NCBI GenBank assembly: GCA_019400425.1 | Contig: JAFREE010000080.1 | Location: 1 to 64,000, forward strand | DNA from: Hymenochaete sp. R1 | Taxonomy: Eukaryota > Basidiomycota > Agaricomycetes > Hymenochaetales > Hymenochaetaceae | Reading direction: 5' to 3' | DNA length: 64,000 bases | Shown: in pieces, positions 1 to 11,826 of the stretch | Layout: every line of letters starts with the position of its first letter | How positions within the stretch are numbered: position 1 is the stretch's first letter | Position numbers and translations under genes: made by a program | The notes under the pieces: model-generated | Databases searched by the model: none | Told to the model about the DNA's origin: nothing | The model's input: only the letters and a program-made list of their open reading frames with translations

Positions 1-356
1 GTCCCGTAGCACGTAGTGCGCCGGTCGAACTACGTGATACTACGCGTAGCCCGTTAACGCTACGGGGTACAGCCCTACAGTGATGTGCATCTTCGGTGCA
101 TGCAAGCGCTCACGCTTCAACCGATAACGTATAACGAGCAAACCAATGTCTCTAATCATGGCTGAAGTATGATACTTCGACGGGGACAAAGATCACATTC
201 TGAACAACAGATTGAGATTAAACCGAACAAAGAGCGACATTGGCAAGTAATGAGTGACATATTATAACCACAATGCTTCCCCAACCGAATACTCTACCGT
301 TTCACGACCAGATAACCTCCTTCCACCAGGGTATAAAATTTTGGTAACAGATCGAC
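1..356. other. Intergenic, no gene seen
   Basis: This is the window edge downstream of the first hydrophobin. I see no open frame with fungal coding character, no repeat array and no RNA gene. It presumably holds the 3' untranslated region of the hydrophobin on the minus strand. Confidence 0.5.
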
Positions 357-791
357 TCAGAGAGTGATGGGAACACAGCCGAGAGAGATGAGGTTGCCTA
401 CGAAAAGACATTAGTACTTGACATGAAATGCGCACTCTATCTTTATCTCGTCAACCTACCATGGGAATTGTCCTCGCAGCAGACGGCATTAGCGTTGCTG
501 ATGATGATATTAGTAACTGTAGAAGGTGAGAGAAAAAAGCTCTCACCATGTGCCTCCACCCGCACCGATGACAGTAATCGGTGAGCAGGTCAGACCGACT
601 TCGGCAGTCACGTCCTGAAGAACAATGCCCAACAATCCGAGAAGGGTTGCGACGCCGGAACTGCTGGCTGACTGAACTGACTCGCAGCATTGGATGGGCC
701 CCGTGCTGCAAGTGTCACGGCGTACCGCCGCCGGAGTGGCGACCGCAAGGAGAGGGAGGGCAAGGATAGAGAGCGCCTTGAAGGAGACCAT
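357..791 (-). CDS. Class I hydrophobin 1
   Basis: A small secreted protein that self-assembles into an amphipathic film on aerial hyphae, fruit bodies or spores (family knowledge). I read three exons, complement(join(357..397,460..497,547..791)), giving 107 residues. The N-terminus [17 protein letters not shown] is a clear signal peptide. The mature part has the eight-Cys hydrophobin pattern: C-X6-CC, a long loop, C, then GGGTC, VCC and a final Cys in LGCVPITL. Without splicing the frame stops after the fourth Cys, so the two introns (49 and 62 nt) are needed to recover Cys 5-8. Intron 2 carries a TACTAAT branch-point sequence. The start is the ATG directly before the signal peptide. An Arg-Arg pair near residue 24 could be a Kex2-type site (inference). 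Its neighbour at 2427-2858 is a paralogue with identical lengths for exons 2 and 3. Confidence 0.93.
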
Positions 792-2426
792 TGTAATGAA
801 AGGAAGGGTAAGGATGCGAAGGGAAGGTGAAATGGAGTGGCTTAGTTTGTCAAAAGGATTTCGACTGGGGATTGCAACGTTGAAAACAGTAGTCGTTTTA
901 TACTTCGAAAAGAGGGTCCGTGCGCTCGTCAAACTCGTGTGCTCAGATGTCTGAGCAGTGCTAAGCGGCCCTCCTTTTCGCCGACCAACAGGATGCAAAT
1001 CGTTGCCCAGAGCTTCTACGCTGAATGAAGAAATCCCGTAAAGGGTTAGACACCCAGCATCGCGATGCAAATCCCGGGAAATGAATTGAGAAGCATCATA
1101 AGCTGAAAATACAACACTACCCAGTATGATGCGCCGCCCGAGTATGACATGCAGACTCACACGCATTTGAACGAGCGTTTACCGTAAGCAAGGCCTGTCG
1201 AAACAAATGTTTTACCCAGCGCGCAGAAATTGGATTTGCACGCCCGGAAAACCAAAACATCACTCGTTTTCTACGTACGGGCGGGTCCAAATCTATTGCT
1301 TTCGGGTCGAGAGCGGGGTGAAAATTTCTTTCGCCCTATACCATGACTTCTCCCGTTGATATGAAACTCTCGGGAGGTCTTCTCAACTCAGTTGAACAGC
1401 GCAAATCCGAACAGAAGACGCCCACTGTATCCTTGTTGGAAAGGGGAGATCAGGGCTGTTTGAATCCGACTCGCATAACACCTGCCTCGAACGGATGCGC
1501 TTTTACTTCGTTGCAAGGCTGCGGGAGGATTACCCGCATTCAGCGAGCTAATGTACGTCTGGGGTAGCAACCGTGCACCTCAATGTGCAACGGCAGTCCA
1601 AAAAAAACTGTTGAAGAGCGTTTTCAATTTTCTCAAGAACGGCGAAGAGATGCCGCAAACGTACTCACTGATGAAAAGCGCATGTTGACTAATGCGAGAA
1701 AACGCAACGGGCATTATTGTACCCTTGCCAACTCTTGAAATGAAACTCTCCACCAAGAGCGGAGCATTCAGAAGATTTGACTAGAATAGACATCGGCCGA
1801 GGCTCGAGAAAGAGACCGCTGAAAAAAGGCATCATGATAATCATCTACCCGCAAAGATGTTGCGAAATCGAGCTCTTGATGTTCTAGACCTTACAAGAAC
1901 TCACTCATGATGAGTTACGACGGGAAAAAGCAAGGATAAGTCGTCCGATTCCAGGCTGTTCGATGGCAGCGTGGTCGAGAGGAGGACGCCGTGAAACTCG
2001 AGAAACCCGGAGAGTGCGTTTCCTTCCAGGACGTGGAATAAAAATGCCACTTTAGTAACTCGGATATTCCCGGAAAATACTCCGAAAGCACCCGACCGAC
2101 AACCACTCAGTACTCCTTAGAAACACTAGGACGAAAAGGCGGAACACCTTCAGTCTCAGCAACCTTCGGTCCCAGCAAAGCCGATCTTAGATCGATCATA
2201 TCATGAAAAATCTCGCTTCATGACGACGAGCCCGCGCGCAGTATGATGTTTTAACTCATATGCACACTTAGAGAATATGAAAAGTTCAACCAAAAACGTA
2301 GTCCTCCATATATTCACCCAAACCGCGATACAGACAAGGCAGTCACAAAATACACGCTCAGAAACCCTCCAACTGCTCCGCACAAAGGCCACTGCATCAA
2401 TCATCGACTTACGCTCCTGCGCGACT
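792..2426. other. Intergenic between the two hydrophobins
   Basis: About 1.6 kb separate the two genes. Apart from the TATA box near 900 I see only short chance frames on both strands, none with domain character or paired introns. The promoter of hydrophobin 1 and the terminator region of hydrophobin 2 must lie here. Confidence 0.5.
895..902 (-). promoter_or_regulatory. TATA box of hydrophobin 1
   Basis: The minus strand reads TATAAAAC about 105 bp upstream of the hydrophobin ATG, a plausible core promoter distance for a strongly expressed fungal gene. This is based on sequence match only. Confidence 0.5.
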
Positions 2427-2858
2427 TTAAAGGGTGACCGGCACGCAACCGATAGAAATAAGGTTATCTGTTGAGATTTTGAGTGCTCAAGTCCGCAGAA
2501 TGAAATAAAACCGATTCTTCGAAGCGTACCATGAGAGTTGTCCGTGCAGCAAACGGCATTGGCATTGCTGATAGTGATATTAGTACATATCGACGATGTC
2601 AGTTATAAGAATGCCCCACCATTCGCCTCCTCCGACACCAATGACGGTAATCGGCGAGCAGTCCAAACCGACAAGCACGTCAAGGTCATTGAGGACGATT
2701 CCGAGCAGACCGAGAACAGCGGTCGCAGATGGATCACTGGCTTTCGTGACAGAGTCGCAGCATTCAATGGGACCCGTGCTGCAATCGGCAGCTGAGGTGG
2801 GAGTGGCGACCGCAAGAAGTGGGAGAACGAGAAGAGAGAGAGCTTTGATAGAGACCAT
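2427..2858 (-). CDS. Class I hydrophobin 2
   Basis: Paralogue of the hydrophobin at 357-791, same strand. Three exons, complement(join(2427..2467,2530..2567,2620..2858)), give 105 residues. It has a signal peptide ([17 protein letters not shown]), C-X6-CC (CSTGPIECC), a loop rich in Leu and Val, C4, then GGGEC, VCC and a terminal Cys in IGCVPVTL. Unspliced, the frame would run through the first intron and end in a hydrophobic tail lacking Cys 5-8. Exons 2 and 3 are 38 and 41 nt, exactly as in its neighbour, and both introns sit at the same codons, so the pair arose by duplication of an intron-containing gene. A CATAAAAG element lies about 75-80 bp upstream of the ATG. An upstream in-frame start would add residues before the signal peptide and was not chosen. 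Confidence 0.93.
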
Positions 2859-3825
2859 TGTGGACAGAGGAATAGTAGTCAAAAGTGAATGTTCGACTGG
2901 GAGAAACAATAAGATAAGCTGGATATGCGGGCTTTTATGTCGGAAAGAAGCAGGTCCGTGCGCCCAAACAAGGAGAGACCGACGCTTGGACCAGATGGCC
3001 TTGTCCTCATTTTCGCCTACACGATGTCCTATGTTGTTCTGTTTGTTGAAATGGGAGCGACGCCCAAAGTAGTATGACAGGTCCGGACGTCATTTACCAT
3101 GAATTTAATGATGCGCACGGACCTCAACTATTGAGTTTTGATATCGATTGTTGATGAGGATGCTCGGTACCGCTGAGTCGGACCTTGTACAGAATTGCAC
3201 CTAGGTACCGCAATGAGGACCGAGAAGGCGGACGATGTCCGGAAGGTAGCCTTGCGGAAAGTGTTCTTCTCCCGAAATGATTCAGAGGGTGAATAACAGT
3301 TTCCTCAGCGGGCCTCCCCTTCTCGCTACGCACGGCAAGCATCGCTGCACTTCGTCGAGCATCTTCTCTTCGCCCTTGCGGACCGGGCCAAGCTTCCAAG
3401 GTGTGGGATCTTCAACGGGATGTGGGCGGTCGGTATGCGGGAATCAAGGGAAGAGATCGTGCGGATGCAACTGGCCAAGCGCGGGGTATTGTTGCGGTAC
3501 ACGGAAGAGAATCGGAGATAGAGGTTGTTTGCCAAGGTCGATCTTCATATATGAAGCAGTCATGTGAGTTTTGAACCACGCCGCGTAGCAACACAAACAT
3601 CGAAAGGAAACCGAACGCATGATGCAGCCTGCAAAAGGGACTCGTGGCATCTGCATCGGGGATCGGTGGGCAATAATTTATTGAAACATCTGAATGGTAT
3701 TACAAGGGTAACTCGAGGCGAAGAATTAGAGCAAGTCAGCCGTGCTTTTCTGAATAAGTTCATGCTTTTGAAGAATTTCCCGTTGTAGTCTCCGAGTCGG
3801 TGCGGGATTTCCAATGAAGCATCTT
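2859..3825. other. Intergenic, no gene seen
   Basis: Upstream of hydrophobin 2 and downstream of DUF6533-type copy A. Short frames exist on both strands but lack recognisable domains or plausible splice partners. Confidence 0.45.
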
Positions 3826-5473
3826 TCAGCTAATGAAGTGTACGCATGATCGATAGACATACCTTTCTTGCGCGCTGTCCAGATCTCCGAAGTTCATGTT
3901 ACTGAGTGTGTACGACTGAAAGTTTGTACCAATATTAACGCCGTGCTCAGCTGCCTCCTTCAGATTGAAGAACATCCGGCTTCCAAGGATGCACAACAAG
4001 GCTGGACTACCAAGTTCGGTTAGAACCACTGCGGCGATTTCCGACCGTAGAATATCTCCTAGCACGTTGAAGAGCGAACAGGCAATGGCACTGCGAGTCA
4101 ATTAGCCATGGGCAGCGTTGTGAAAAAAAAGTGACGGACGCGGCGAAATATATAATCTGGTCCAGAATGAGCACTCTCATGAGCCTGGAGCCACGGAAGC
4201 CATTCTGTTTCCAGAATTCATTGGCTTTGTATACTGCTAAGATCATAAGCAAAGCACCGAAGGCGAGTGGTAGAGCCCTAAATGAACATAAACTTTACTA
4301 TCCCGTGCCAAGAGCCCAGCAATACGAACCAGTCAATTACGGCGATATAAGCCGGGATTGTTTCGTTGTAAGCACAACTTGTGGTGTCATCTGCGAGTGC
4401 TATTACCACGACTTGCATCAACGAAATCATCAGTAAAAGTTTCTTAGAAGTGATTGCTTTACTCACCGTCTTGGACTATAGTGGTGTAAATCATAAGCGC
4501 AACTTTAACGGCCCCCTCCAAGGCCACAAAGATGTACAGGGCGATTGAGAGGCGTTTACCTGTTAGAGTTTAACAAGATAGGATGAAGATCTAAGAAGCA
4601 AGACGACGAACTGTTTTCGTAGAGTGCGAGAGTGCGAATCATCAAGACATCTGAGTGTATCGTCAGAAACCTAACTCCACTTTACTTGGACAGCCTCACA
4701 GTCAATTGAGATGATAGTTACGGCAACTTCATCAAGAAATGTGTTAGCGAGTGCAGCATAATATATTTTATCAAACTCACTTGATATATTGGCTAGCCAA
4801 AAGGTCAAACGACCTATCGGCGATGTCAGGCATGGCTTCAAAATATTTGATGATTCGTACACCTTTGGATGCGTCAAGGCCGGGTGATTAAACACACTTC
4901 TGAAGAACGTACTCACATATTTAGCCCTAAATTGTACTTCTCGCCTGATAAACGATTCAAAGAAGTTGAGCGACGCTCCCTAGCGCAGTAAGTAAAAGAG
5001 ATCATATACCAACGATAGAAAACAGAGCTCCGAGGATTCCTGTGTACCGATTCTGTGTCAAGCTTTGAGAAGTGATACACATCTCCAGCGGTAGTAACGC
5101 ACCAAGAAGTACACTATTTTTGAAGTGTTCGTCGGAGCGAACTGATCGATAGCTATGAGCATCATCATATCATATTTAAAGAAGAACGGACCCAAAAATA
5201 TTTTTTCTGGCTCAAAGTGATTAGCTGATATCCAGATACCAGAATTTTCGCCGCACACCTCTTGATCAAGCGTGCATACTGAAAAGATAGCGATGTAAAA
5301 TCCAATATGCTTATGACGGGTTGAGCTCACGCACAAGAGTCAAAGATTAATGCAGTTGCCAACGCTACGTCGAGATATGTGCCATCCATTCCGCTTTGCA
5401 CCCAAGCAGGGACGTCGTCCGCGTCAAGAGTACCAGCGACATCCCGTGCGAACAAAGAATCAGATGGTGCCAT
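3826..5473 (-). CDS. DUF6533-type seven-helix membrane protein, copy A
   Basis: Member of the basidiomycete-expanded membrane family whose N-terminus matches DUF6533; the molecular function is unknown. The start is ATG at 5473 (MAPSDSLFARDVAG). Exon 1 is 139 nt (5335-5473), ending in helix 1 at ALIFDS. The next exons read LCTLDQE, KKYFW, FAPTNTSKIVYFL and NRYTGILGALFSIVG. Later come FWLANIS, AVTIISIDY, VLMIRTLALYEN and the cytosolic block LCILGSRMFFNLKEAAEHG. A 2-nt exon (GT, 4861-4862) is needed to reach CRLTFW in frame, but the preceding exon is shorter than in sister copies and its donor (GTTTAT) is weak, so this is the least certain such case. The C-terminal tail is unclear: splicing at 3887 may end the protein within a few codons of DLDSAQE. 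Confidence 0.8.
4861..4862 (-). other. Probable 2-nt micro-exon of copy A
   Basis: The minus strand reads CCAAAG|GT|GTACGA and is needed to open CRLTFW. The upstream exon end is less clear than in the other copies. Confidence 0.5.
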
Positions 5474-5513
5474 GGGTGATAGTGATCTGGATGCATTGCC
5501 AGCACACGGTGAC

Positions 5514-5524
5514 CTATATAAATA
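5514..5524 (-). promoter_or_regulatory. TATA element of copy A
   Basis: The minus strand reads TATTTATATAG about 42-50 bp upstream of the ATG at 5473, the same distance as the TATA elements before copies D, E, H and I. Confidence 0.5.
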
Positions 5525-7346
5525 CGAGCTACAATCATGGGCGCATCTTCACATTTCAGCCTTACCGAAAAGTGTTCTCCCTCTCCTATCGCGCATCAAA
5601 TAGAGGCGCCCTTTTAGATTGATGTTGATGCTTGCACGATAAGGTTTGGATATGACTGGCCACAGCTCTCGAACCCGATAGGATAGCACGTCTTTCTCAG
5701 AGTACGCTCATTCATAGCCATGATCGAGCGGGAAAATAGCAGGCCGATAACAAGGGAAAGACTAGAGGCAAAGATGCCACCAGAAAAGTGGCGACCTGCT
5801 TGTTAGTTGAAGACGATTATCAAGGATAGGGACTACTCACAAACTACACCATCAACTAGTCATCTTGTCCGCTCCGTGGTTCACCGACGCCCGGCAAAGT
5901 TTTTTCGTTGGGAACATTGATGCCATCAAGTCCGAAATCAGTACTAGTTGGTTCGCTTGAGGAGCGACGGGCATTCGAGAATTCACTTATTCACAGGACC
6001 TTCGAGCGCACTATGATGATTCATGTAGCGAGTGATGCAAGGCACGCTACACAATTGTTTTGACTTCAAATTGAATAAGTGTGGTGAGGATACGGAACAT
6101 GGGTAGGCGTCGACGAGCTCTGTCAGTCGACTTGGGCAGTTCACTGTCGATCATTACCTAATACCTTAGGGTGAGTGAAGTGAGTCGTTGCACGACTTGC
6201 ACCAGTACTTATCTCGAATCCTCACTAGAGCATCGACAGACTAAAAGGGCGCAAGAGCAGAGAAAAGTGCTTGAATACTCCCAGCGAAGCAACGATTAGC
6301 AAATCGTAGAGCGCAACAACGTCAACGCTTGCAATTGCGGCCTCTGGAACCCAGCTTACCCTTCGTTCATTTCATTGGGTTTGCTTCATGTGATGCTCAT
6401 TGACTCAGATACCCTCTTTCTCTCCGTGACACGACTACGCCCTCACCCAGCGGAAAGCTTAGCTTAGTGTAGAGTAGAAACATGTCACGAGGGTCTTTCG
6501 ATATGCAGGTGCGCCGCCGCGGGGGGGGGGGGGGGAGAGAGAGACTTATTCAAGGTCGTAGCACAATCGTAGGCCTTGCGTATGGACCATGCAAGTCGCA
6601 GGGCAGGGCGAAGGCGTCAAGATACCGTATATACAGATACGTTGGGCTCTTGTCACAGAATAGCGCGCCCAAGTGTTACTCGAGGGTTATCTTGAGCTCA
6701 TTCGTCTCGATTTCAAGCTTTCCGCTCGTTCCACCTTGAAACTGGAACATTCCAACATACACAGGACACTATAGCTGGTCGATAATTCCATGCGCAGGCC
6801 TCTTGAGTGGGTCATCCATGAGCTACAACTTCTCATAGGTTGCTATCATTCTCTATCACTTACCGCCGCCTCGCACCAAATATCACTTTGACTTCTGTGA
6901 TCTTTATCTCATTTGCCGCACTGGTGTCGGGTATGTATCACGAGGATAATGGGAACAAATGAGGTTGATAAAAAAAGGGCTACGAACGCGCGCGTCTGTA
7001 CGTTAATTGGTGCGCAAGAAAGGCGAAGAAGACTGTTTCCCCAGCGGGCGGCTCGATGCTTTCAAGTTCGCAGATTTTTGCATCGTACGTTTCTTTCTTA
7101 AGCCGAGGGATTGGAGTTATTATCGGTATTGCAACGAGAAAGAAGGGGGTGGCGAATGCTCTACATATCTAGGCTTAACCCATGACTAATGTCGAAGATG
7201 AATAAAATGAACAGTATCTAAGATCGGCATGTATCAGATACATTGACTATTGCTTTACCCCCTCATGGCACTCATGACTTCAGATACGCCGTTCGAGGTC
7301 CGTCGGTTTTATGCCCTCAGCGAAGCATACACTTGGGTAAGTTTCT
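5525..7346. other. Intergenic between copies A and B
   Basis: No gene recognised in about 1.8 kb. It contains a run of 15 G at 6521-6535. Frames here are short and unlike their neighbours. Confidence 0.45.
6521..6535. repeat. Poly-G run (15)
   Basis: Fifteen consecutive G followed by a short GA stretch. It is a mononucleotide repeat prone to length error in sequencing and to slippage in the cell. Confidence 0.95.
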
Positions 7347-9059
7347 TCAACTGTTGCTAACAAATACTTTAGCCTCGGTAGACGAATCAAGACCATGAAC
7401 TCACAGTTCCTCTTCATTATTTGGCCCGCCAAAACGTATGCTGCTGATTACAGGTGGGCCAGCCTCGTCGTTCGTTCGTTCGTGAAGGGAAACCTCTCCT
7501 GCTTCTCTTAAATTGAAGAACATCCGACTGCCAAGAATGCATAGAAGTGTCGGGCTCCCCACAACAACCAATGCTTTATACGCTTTGAATCCTGAGAGGC
7601 CTACCACGTCTCCCAAAATTGCGGAAACAGAGCACAATATTGTGCTTTTTCCAATGTGAGGGCTGTGTATCACAAGAGTGCAGGCGCACTTACGCAAAGA
7701 AATATATAACCTGATCAGTAATGAGAACCTTCATGAGCTGTGAATCGCGAAAGACCCTTAGCCTCCAATACCCCCGGGCTTTGATCAAGGCGAGTATGAA
7801 AAGCAATGATCCAAACGCGAGAGGAAGGAGCCTAAATAAACCGTCAGCTAGAAATGGCAGAAGCAGAGATGTGCGACATACCAATCAAGAACATAAATAA
7901 AAGTCGGAAAACGATTCATTGTCGCACAAGACGTTGCGTCCTTTGCCAGTACAATAACTTCAGCTAAATGATAGAGCTCAGGGCGCTTCCAAGGAAGTAA
8001 GACTGAGTAATCCTCACCGTCATCACTAGATGTCCCATAGATCGTAAAAGTGGCCTTTGAAACAGCTTCAAGGCCTAGGATGATAAAAAGCACCCTCGTT
8101 ATTATAACATCTATACTTCCGTCAGCTGCAGACCCAAGTGCATATCATAACAACCACGTGCCTTTGTTGCACAGAGCTCGAATCCTTATGGTTAGAATAT
8201 CTGACCGAAACAAATTAAATCCGCAGAAAGATAATTCTGAGAACCTTACAGTCAAAGGCGATGATTGTTATTGCGTCTATCGTCATTGTCAATATTTTAG
8301 GGTGCTTGAAAAAGCAAGATTTGCTTTTGGCTCACATGAGAGGTCCGGAAGCCACCTGTATAATTTACCTATGGAGAAAACGGCGCGTGGATATGAGTAG
8401 GGTTTTCCGGCATTTCGATATCGGCGAATTCACACCTATGGGAAAGAGAGAGGTGGGGTCCATCTTTAGTTGTTGAATACCTCAAAGAATGTAAACTCAC
8501 TGAGTTGGCGATGCATTGAAGCGGGCATCTGCAAGGAAAAGAAAAAGTTTACTCACTGCGGGACTCTACTTTCCCGAACGCTTACGCACTAAGCACTTGT
8601 ATTATAGATCCGGTGATGCCGCCGTAGCGATTCTGTGGTGCATTTAAGAACGGAATGCGTAGCGGTATCCATTGTTAGACTCACCAAGAAGTAAATGATC
8701 TTAGCAGCGTTTAGCGGAGCAGACTGAATCAAAGTATATCAGCAACGGGTGTTATCGAATCCGGGAATGACGAACCCATAGATATTTGATCTGACACCGA
8801 ATGATCAATGAAGTCAGTCTGCACAAGCTAAGCTCGAAAATGAAGAACTTACCTCTTTGTCGAGTGTACAGACTAAAGCGCGTTAGAGAGGAATAAATTT
8901 GTAAGAAAGAGATTTCTCACTTGAATCATAAACTAATGCAGTTGAAGCGGCAGTGTGAAGAAGACCTAATGCCATGTTACCTGCTACCCATCCATGAATA
9001 TCAGCCGATGATATGGGTCCAGCGTCTTCTCGACGGGTGACGGAAGTGTTGGATAACAT
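7347..9059 (-). CDS. DUF6533-type seven-helix membrane protein, copy B
   Basis: The start is ATG at 9059 (MLSNTSVTRREDAG). Exon 1 is 139 nt (8921-9059) and ends in ALVYDS. Following exons read ICTLDKE, IKYLW, SAPLNAAKIIYFL and NRYGGITGSIIQVL. A 28-nt exon ends in FNASPTQ, then a 2-nt exon (GT, 8434-8435) joins it to CKLYRWLPDLS; skipping the 2 nt breaks the frame. The last large exon carries LCILGSRMFFNLREAGE. If the strong GTGAGT donor near 7402 is used, a final small exon gives LNS and stop at 7347; if not, the protein stops at 7401. The family is membrane-bound with unknown function. The intron-exon plan matches copies C-J. Confidence 0.85.
8434..8435 (-). other. 2-nt micro-exon of copy B
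   Basis: The minus strand reads CCATAG|GT|GTGAAT. It joins FNASPTQ to CKLYRW in frame. Same position in the protein as in all sister copies. Confidence 0.75.
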
Positions 9060-10012
9060 GTAAAGCGACAGAGTGCCGGTGCCAGGTTCCAATGATTGCA
9101 TGCAAATGCCTCCGCAAATATCATGACGCTTTTAAATAAAGCACAACCAAAGAATTTCAACTGCCTCAACATCTGCCCCAGAGCGCTGCAACATAGACCC
9201 CTGTCTTTCTGCTCGTGGTAAGTCGACAAAAGATTTTCCAAGGCGGTCAATTCCAAACAGCCACATAAACAGTCATTGTCAAACGTATGAGATTCATCTG
9301 TAACTTTGAGCACAGCCCGTCCTGGATTCTCAGCGCGTTTTCACGCAAATACTGAACGGGGGGAGAGGAAGAGCTTAAAAAAAATCGATGATCAGCTTTC
9401 ACTTATCGGACATTGTGAATCTACGTACTAGTATGTCGCAGAAAGATCTGATCCACACGCGCACAGATGTGTGAAACATCAACGCATTGGTATGGAGGGG
9501 CTAGTTAGCGTCCGAGTCAGCTAGTAACCCACAAAAATAAAACACACACAACTTGAACGCTCATGAAATAATTCGTCCGGCAAATTGGATTTTGCCGAGT
9601 TACAATTTTCATTCCCTTAGTACCTCATTTGCGCCAATCCGTCATGGTACTATGATGGTAGCCAACAATGATTTAGGCCGTCTTTATGAGAATAGAGTTG
9701 ATATGCACCAAAAATGTATGCATTTGATCAGAGAGTTGAATTGTTGCCGAGAACGTGCGCACTCACATGTCGCCCCTTCTGCATTCTTCAGCAAACAGTC
9801 AGTGTTCCACCGCAGAACACGTCCGAGTCTTATGGCTCAGCCCTCTCAATACCAATCGCGTGGAGATACGACATACTTATACCGCTTCTATGCAATTTTA
9901 ATCTATAATGCTTAGCGTTTGGAGCGGAAATTTAGGAAAGTAAATCGGCTATCATTTTGGCCACCTTCAATGTACATGTACTTGTGACTTCGGGTCTTTT
10001 GTTGAAAATCCG
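9060..10012. other. Intergenic between copies B and C
   Basis: Contains the promoter of copy B (a TTTAAAA-like element on the minus strand near 9130) and the 3' side of copy C. No further gene recognised. Confidence 0.4.
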
Positions 10013-11826
10013 CTAGGCTTCTCCGGACACGATTTCGATAGAAGTATCGCCGGCGAAGCCTCTGGCCACTGGAACCTCTCCAACCGGACTTGAGCTGCAA
10101 CTTAAAATATATGCTCAGCCATAGATTGTCGATCGATGATATGACTCACTGCTCTCCTTCACGTTCATGGTTCGGCTCATCAAAACGAATGCTGCTGACC
10201 GTCGCCCGATGTGAACCAACATTTGTTCCTTCGTTGAGGCCAGCCTTCCCTGCTTCCTTCAAGTTGAAGAACATCCGGCTTCCAATAATGCACAAAAGTA
10301 AAGGATTTCCTGCCGCATTTAGCAATAATTGCACGCTAAGCTGTGTAGATTCCCCTTCGTTGCCTAACATTAAAAGGACGGTGACGATTATGGTCCTTGA
10401 TCTGAGATGAGGACAGTAACACAAAGACGCAAACGAAACGAAATGAAGCATACACGGCAAAGTATACGATTTGATCTGTTATGAGAACCTTGACGAGCCG
10501 TGGTCCACGAAATTTCTTCGCCCTCCAATATTCTGTCGCCTTGATCATGGCCAGAACGAGAAGTAATGAATCGAACGCCATAGGAAGGCCCCTATGCAAA
10601 TGTATCAATAAGCAGCTCGAAAGAGACTGTCAGTATCCGGCATACCAATCGAAATAGAAGAAGACAATAGGGATCCCTTGCGTAAGAGCACATGACGTGG
10701 TGTCATTTGCTAGACCAACAATCTCGACTACCGATCATTGTTAGCATTACTAACGAGTACACCTAGTGTGTGAATGGATTGCACTTACCACCCTGCGCCA
10801 AAGTAGTATAAATCATAAAAGCGGTTTTGGTGATTGCTGAAAGAATCAATGAAATGTAGAGGACGATGGAAATCTTCCTCTCTGCATTTATATCTGTGAC
10901 CCGCGGGAAGAGAGATATACTAATAGCCGCGCACCTTTATGATACAGGGCCAAAACCCTAACCGCCAGGATATCTGATCGAAGAGGTTAGGACATTGCCA
11001 TGCTTCACTTCGAATCCTCACATTCGATAGTGATGACAGTGATCGAGTCTGCTCTATGTTTGAACGCATGGACAGAAATGAATTCACTTTTACTCACAAG
11101 AAATAAGAGTAAGCCAAACATATAATTGACCTGGTATGATGATATCAATTACACCTCCTTCAGTCATTCATTCGCGCCGTACGCACACCTATAATCACTC
11201 AATATGTTTCAAAGTGTTTCGAAATGCAAATTACTGACTGGATCAGCGATGCATTGAAGGTCCTTTCTGTAAAACGTGTTTAAATTAGAAACAAAAAATC
11301 AACTATATGACGTACTTAAAATGTTTGCCATCGAACCGGCGATGCCAACATAGCGATTCTGATAAGGATTTTCTGTCAGACGTGCCAAAGCCGCAATGAA
11401 GCGAATCTCAACGATGAACGCACCAAAAAGTAAACGATTTTGGTCATTTTCAAAGGAGAACTCTGTTGGGGGGGGGGGGGGAGACTTTGTTAAAGGCCCG
11501 CGGATAGCTCGACTCAATAAGATCTCACCCAGAAATATTCGATCTAACATCCATGCTCAGAGGAACGTCATGAAAAAGAGTCCATAATCGCACTTACCTC
11601 TTTGTCCAATGTACGGACTGACGAGGATGAGGGATGATATTTATTACATTGCACATCACTCACTGGAATCGTATATTAGCATGGTTGCTACTACCGTTGA
11701 AAGGTATCCTTGAATAACAGAGCCTTGTACCCATACGGACACGTCGTCTTCGGGTAACGCGTCAGAGACACCTTGCAGGGTGCTGGAATTCATGGTGGAT
11801 GATGAGTTGGCTTCCGGTAGCGACAT
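10013..11826 (-). CDS. DUF6533-type seven-helix membrane protein, copy C
   Basis: The start is ATG at 11826 (MSLPEANSSSTMNSS). Exon 1 is 163 nt (11664-11826), 24 nt longer than in most copies because of a Ser-rich N-terminal extension, and ends in MLIYDS. SSPLKMTKIVYFL follows an intron whose 3' polypyrimidine tract is a pure run of 14 C (G on the plus strand, 11468-11481). A 28-nt exon ends in FNASLIQ, the 2-nt exon GT (11187-11188) follows, then CQLYVWLTLIS. The C-terminal exon has LCIIGSRMFFNLKEAGKAG. The last exon, 10013-10094, restores a tail (GFAGDTSIEIVSGEA) like those of D and E. Unspliced, the frame would stop at 10146. Confidence 0.85.
11187..11188 (-). other. 2-nt micro-exon of copy C
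   Basis: The minus strand reads TTATAG|GT|GTGCGT. The two bases complete a Gln codon from the upstream exon and supply the first T of the Cys codon TGT in CQLYVW. Skipping them shifts the frame. Confidence 0.75.
11468..11481. repeat. Poly-G run (14) inside copy C intron
   Basis: On the gene strand this is 14 C directly before AACAG, so it forms the polypyrimidine tract of that acceptor. Length variation here could alter splicing. Confidence 0.9.
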
